From Dermanyssus gallinae (lineage: Eukaryota; Arthropoda; Arachnida; Mesostigmata; Dermanyssidae), in assembly GCA_003439945.1 (NCBI GenBank), contig QVRM01001782.1, forward strand, positions 1,777,501 through 1,841,500: a DNA stretch of 64,000 nt. The letters run 5' to 3'. The notes under the pieces are model-generated. The model was not told the origin of the DNA. It saw nothing but the letters and a program-made list of their open reading frames with translations, and searched no databases. Positions within the stretch are counted from its first letter, which is position 1; every line of letters starts with the position of its first letter. Both the position numbers and the translations under genes were made by a program. Below are positions 59,669 through 64,000 of this stretch, piece by piece.

Positions 59669-60520
59669 ATGGTCGTCCGCCACATCTTCTTCTTCTCGTT
59701 TTCTCTTATGTCGCTCCTGCAGAAACCCGGCCGTCCGGCCACCCCCGGCGCGGCCCCACACCTCTCACTACAACTACTACAACTACTACCCATCACATCA
59801 TCATCATCATCATCGTCACCATCATCACCATGCACGGGTGAGTTTAGTCGAGCCGCCAGTCAACCAGCCAGCCTGCCAGCCTGTCGATTCGTTCGATTCG
59901 TCCGCTGTTGTCCCGACGCTAGTGGTGAAGGTAGCGGCGGCGACGCCGGCATTGACGAGACTTCTTCCTTGCTACTATATTTATATATATATAATAGCAA
60001 TGAAGGAATCTACTGTAACTACTACTACTACTATTATTACGACGGACACGATGATAACGAAGATTACTACAACCAGCTTCTAACTACGACAACAACTGGT
60101 AACTATTCCGTATGTCTGGTAACCACTGCCACCAAGACAAGGACAAAGACGGAAGGAAAGCGGTTGCGACGAATCGATGGACCAAAGGACAGCCAGACGG
60201 ACAGTGTACGAGCGAACGATCGAGAGAGAGAGAGAAAGAAAGATAAAGGAAACTCGGTAAACAAGCAACAAACCAAATACCTAACTAACAAACTAACTAT
60301 CCTGTTAGCTGTCGAAGTTACATCTAAGCATTATCTCCTTAGTTTAAACAGCATGACGCTCTCGGTTGTGTCGCTTGCTTGCTTGTTTGCGTGGGTCCGT
60401 GCGTCCGGTGCCCACCGGTGGCAACGTTGTCGAGTCGGACGATGCCGAAAATATGTACAAGTCGAGATGGCTCATCACAACCAACATCTGGACGAATGCA
60501 TCCGTCGATTCAGTACGTAG
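59669..60520 (+). CDS. Candidate 283-aa ORF with downstream poly(A) signal
   Basis: ATG 59669 to TAG 60520 is the longest ATG-to-stop frame here that is not mainly one repeat. It has a short hydrophobic start (MVVRHIFFFSFSLMSLLQKP), a Ser/Pro part, an acidic/Gly part (DASGEGSGGDAGIDET), a Tyr-rich part from TAC repeats, a charged part (RANDRERERKKDKGNS) and a C-terminal segment with three cysteines. AATAAA follows at about 60613. Two points argue against a single intronless gene. A perfect donor, GCACGG|GTGAGT, sits at 59837, and after TTTAAACAG| (60351) the tail alone could be a separate terminal exon. Over that tail, two other frames are also coding-like. No family is recognised. Confidence 0.33.
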   Translation: MVVRHIFFFSFSLMSLLQKPGRPATPGAAPHLSLQLLQLLPITSSSSSSSPSSPCTGEFSRAASQPASLPACRFVRFVRCCPDASGEGSGGDAGIDETSSLLLYLYIYNSNEGIYCNYYYYYYYDGHDDNEDYYNQLLTTTTTGNYSVCLVTTATKTRTKTEGKRLRRIDGPKDSQTDSVRANDRERERKKDKGNSVNKQQTKYLTNKLTILLAVEVTSKHYLLSLNSMTLSVVSLACLFAWVRASGAHRWQRCRVGRCRKYVQVEMAHHNQHLDECIRRFST

Positions 60521-60610
60521 GTAAGGAAGTACGGCGATATGCTACGATTGTTGTCTTCTATACTGTATACTACTAACACAACTTTCACAATGTACACTTA
60601 ACAAAGGTGC

Positions 60611-60619
60611 TAATAATAA
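60611..60619 (+). terminator. AATAAA poly(A) signal, plus strand
   Basis: TAATAATAAACG about 95 bp after the stop at 60520, followed by a GT-rich stretch (GTGATGTGTTATTGTC) as expected downstream of a cleavage site. Confidence 0.4.
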
Positions 60620-61775
60620 ACGTCATATTATAAAAATAGTGATGTGTTATTGTCTTCTCTATCTGCTGGGCGGTAGGGGGTGCCGACTCGGTCTCCGCGG
60701 CCTTGCCAGGCTTGCGTTCGCTTGTAACCGCCCCCACCTACCTGCGCCCCCGAAAGCGCCGGCATCGTTGATATCATCGTCGACGTTTTTTTTTAATTTT
60801 TCTTCTTAGTCCTCAAAAGATAAAAAACGTTTTCTTTTTTGTAAACATATGGCAAGAGCATATGTACGTATGTTTGTGCCGCGCCGTGTACGACCCGAGA
60901 CAGCCCGTCGACACCACCGACTGATAAAGCGTGACAACATCGGTAGGCAACAAACACTAGTCAGCCATGAGCCAGCTCAGTACCGGTCAGCTGTTCTACT
61001 ACTACCATTACTACTTCTGATACAGCAAACAATAATAGAGATAAAGCAATGAGATCCGCCGTACCTGTCAATCAATCGGCTAGTCAGTCAGTCAGTCAAA
61101 ATCGTGCGAAGCTTCACAAACTTCCATGACGAGCATCGCCGTCAGTATCAGCATAATCAGCAAAAGGATTTTCGTCGTCGACGTCGTCCTCCATCATCAT
61201 CATCATCATTAGCACCAAGCAAGTCGACACCAAGTCTGCTAGAAATCGAACTTTGAATTGATCGTCTTACGACAAGCACCGCCTCCACAGCCCCATCAAG
61301 CCCAGCATCTAGCAGCAGCAGCAGCCAACGGCAGCCAACGGCATCTAACGGCGGCGCCGGCAGCAGCTCGAGGTCAGGCCGCTCGGCTGACTAAAGGTTG
61401 GCCGCCTCAAAAGCGCTCAAATAGCGCTTAACGTTAACCATTACTAACTACCACCACCGCTACCACCACCACCACCACCAGGAACAATCGTAGCAGGAGT
61501 AGCAACACGCATGGCCCGTGTCAGCCAGCCAGCCAGCCAGCCAGCTCAAATCGGAACGCTGATGACGGCAAGGCCGGCGTATTGAATGACGCAAACGACG
61601 ACGACCACGACGAGCAGAAGCTCTCAAGCTCAAGCTGGTCGTCGCCGTTGCCGCCGCCATCGCCGCCGCCGCCGCCGCTGCCCGAACAAATTCATGAGTG
61701 AACGTGACAGCCACCGAGTCGTCACCAGTCAATCAGGCTGGACCCAGAGAGAGAGAGAGAGACAGGCAAAGAGAA

Positions 61776-61819
<44 letters not shown>

Positions 61820-62866
61820 CGATAGAAAGACGCGGAGAGAGAGAGAGCTAAAAGGCAGGCGCAGCGTCGAAAATAAGTCACTCGGCCAAAGTCGGTCGGC
61901 GTCATGAATTCAGGACGTCACTGGCGGTCATATCCTCATACCACTCGACGAGGACAACGACGACGACAACAACAACGACAACAACAACAGCAACGACAAC
62001 AACAACAACGACAGCAGCAACAACAACATCGCTAACAACGACGAGGACGATAGCAGCAGTAGCAGCGACAACCATTCGTTGAAAATGCTAAAGCTAGTTA
62101 ATTCCTTAACCATTTTCCACACGACCCGAAACGCGCAGCTACCAACGATAGTTAGTAACCCAATCGCCTCATCGATAAACGACCATCACCATCCTCATCA
62201 TCTATCTCTATGATCTCTTAGCGATTCCACACCGACGAGAGCGAGAATTCCAGAACTGCCGTCACGTAATATAATCATATCACCACTCCCCCCCCCTTCC
62301 TGTTTGTGTGTGAGAATAATAATAATAAAAATAATAATCTTCAGTGAGATCATTCGCACAACAAATGACTTAGGCTGAATTTCAGCCGTTGCGGGCACTG
62401 CGAGCGCAGGTCCTCACGTGGTTAAGGCACTGTTTGTCCTTTAGTTGGCCTGCGCGGCGTTTCGCCAATAAACATGGGATACTGAATGGCCATACAATCA
62501 AAATCGCAGGTCGTGGTGCAACCACCAATGTTACCAAAGGTTATCGATACCTTTCAATGTATACTTGCTTCGTTTTTGCCTTTTTTTTATTGTAGCGTCG
62601 TTGTTGTTGTTATTATTATACTTCACATTCTGGACACTGTAGACTGGGATCAAATGGGTCATAGACAAGCCTAGCTTACGAAACCAGTTCCCAACGCTGA
62701 CTTTCATTTAAGCGTTCACTTAGGCGCGCACTAGATTAGGTTGCTTCAAACATGCAGGCATAGGAAGCAAAACACAGCAATAAGGCACAACAGCACTAGC
62801 AGTTTGCCATTCCGATATTATGCTCTGGTTACAAGCAGCACGATACTAAAAGGGGTCTTAGTTAAC

Positions 62867-62932
<66 letters not shown>

Positions 62933-63345
62933 CGCTTTTTCAAGCCGAAAGAGAGAAAAAGAAAGTGAAAAAGAGAGGAAAGAAAAACTATGAGGTTAGG
63001 TATGATAGTAATAGGCAGACATACTGTGTATGCAGGGCAAGCGAACTCGAGCTGTATTCAGGTATGTTCCATCTGGTGATCTCTCTCATGATCCGATGTA
63101 CATAACGATGACTTACAAACGGTGGAACGACAGAATTGCTCAAGCTAGCTCAAAATACATGCATGTGCTACCGTTTACGGTCACACACAATGGTCGGCAT
63201 GCATAGTCAACTCAGTCTAGCTGCTCTCAGATCTCAGATTTTGTCCCCTGTCTCTCCCCTACTCCAGCCATCCCTAAGGCTGTTACCACGGTCAATGTCA
63301 GATGCAAAGAGACAAACACAGATAAAGGTAGAGAGAGGTAGATGT

Positions 63346-63380
<35 letters not shown>

Positions 63381-64000
63381 CATACATGCATACATAGGGA
63401 ACGCGTGAGCGAGTGAGAACGAATCGTGTGCATTTGGCAACCTAGAGCTAGGCCAACAATATCGTGACGTTGTTGGTAGGACTGCCGGCGACGCCAGAAA
63501 ACCCTAAGGCGTCGCCGCGGCGCTAAGCCCGTCCAGCTCAATTCTCTCTCACATCTAATCTGCTTCTGCGGCAGCTGCTGCTGCTGCTGCTTATAGAAAA
63601 CCAACTAGGCTACTAATACCGCTTGTTCGTCGACAGAACGACTGAGAACTTTCGGCTCTGTCGTAAGCTGTCGGCGGCCATAGCATAGCTACTACACAAT
63701 CGACTTGTAGACACGTTAAGCGCCTACAACGACTACAACGCGACGACAATGACGTCGGCTCAACGGACGACGACAATGGTTAAGGCGTGAATCTGACACG
63801 CGGCGGGTGTGGCGACAGCCAACACGATCAGAGGAAGGTCGAGACGGCGACGAGATCCAAGATCCAACTCGTGGTTAAGCTGGCACCCATCCAGCAATTC
63901 GATCAAACCCACACAGTTCGTCAACTGTAGGCTGTGTGGTCATTCAGACAAGATGATGCTGATGATGACGGTAGGAGCCTACCATCGAGATATGCCACAA
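60620..64000. other. Right-edge stretch, repeat-rich, no supported gene
   Basis: TCAG runs near 61083-61098, CAG runs near 61312-61326, ACC runs near 61449-61481, CCAG runs near 61525-61543, (AT)n/(AG)n 61779-61820, CAA/CGA runs 61950-62030, (AT)n 62867-62931 and 63348-63376. Short frames near 60849-61052 and 63591-63776 are unsupported. Confidence 0.45.

Noticed and set aside
60410..60500. VGRCRKYVQV stretch resembling the VGRCxxYxQV region of bursicon alpha
   Set aside because: The surrounding cysteine spacing does not match the cystine-knot pattern, and the same bases are more coding-like in another frame. Probably coincidence.
62394..62450. tRNA-like A-box (CACGTGGTTAAGGC)
   Set aside because: No B-box (GGTTCRANNCC) at the right spacing and no cloverleaf could be drawn. 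At most a SINE relic.

Overview
The window reads as nuclear DNA of an animal, most likely an arthropod. This rests on four things: GT-AG introns of 0.1 to 5 kb, low gene density, exons rich in Ala, Gln, Ser and Asn runs, and a very high density of microsatellites ((AT)n, CAA/TTG, GAC/GTC, GGAC, TGTC). There are no bacterial-style operons. I saw no convincing tRNA, rRNA, CRISPR array or intact transposon. I cannot name the species.

The best supported gene lies on the minus strand at about 4.1-14.9 kb. Four exons (14934-14588, 13539-13223, 8353-8148, 4305-4093) each have good acceptors and donors. Their phases match at every junction (2/1, 1/2, 0/0), and together they give an open frame of 361 codons ending in a stop. 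The product looks like a nuclear regulator: an SP-rich acidic segment with a TPKKVR basic patch, an Ala/Gly/Pro-rich linker, a predicted helical coiled-coil segment and a VKEEP sumoylation-type motif. I do not recognise the family. A second exon (14458-14194) also fits the first donor and could be an alternative 3' end. A 54-codon piece at 21281-21120 could be an earlier exon.

The introns of this gene hold a decayed R1/I/Jockey-type non-LTR retrotransposon 3' end (about 11.76-12.12 kb, minus), several small coding-like ORFs, and a 47-nt hairpin inside one of them. Further right, isolated exon-like segments occur on both strands. On minus they are 33.2, 43.1, 49.1, 52.3 and 53.7 kb. On plus they are 19.6, 21.2, 24.9, 41.4-41.8, 42.0, 45.5, 47.7 and 54.4 kb. 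The strongest plus exon is 41357-41774, with an exemplary acceptor and a CAG|GTAAGC-type donor. A 283-codon plus-strand ORF at 59669-60520 is followed by an AATAAA signal. These pieces cannot be joined into whole genes without transcript data.

The rest, roughly 26-33 kb, 34-41 kb, 43-45 kb, 46-51 kb and 55-59 kb, is dominated by period-3 simple repeats. Such repeats create long spurious reading frames on both strands, and RNY-like codon patterns also appear on the antisense strand. Frame openness alone is therefore weak evidence here. I relied on splice sites, phase agreement, stops and polyadenylation signals, and kept confidence low elsewhere.
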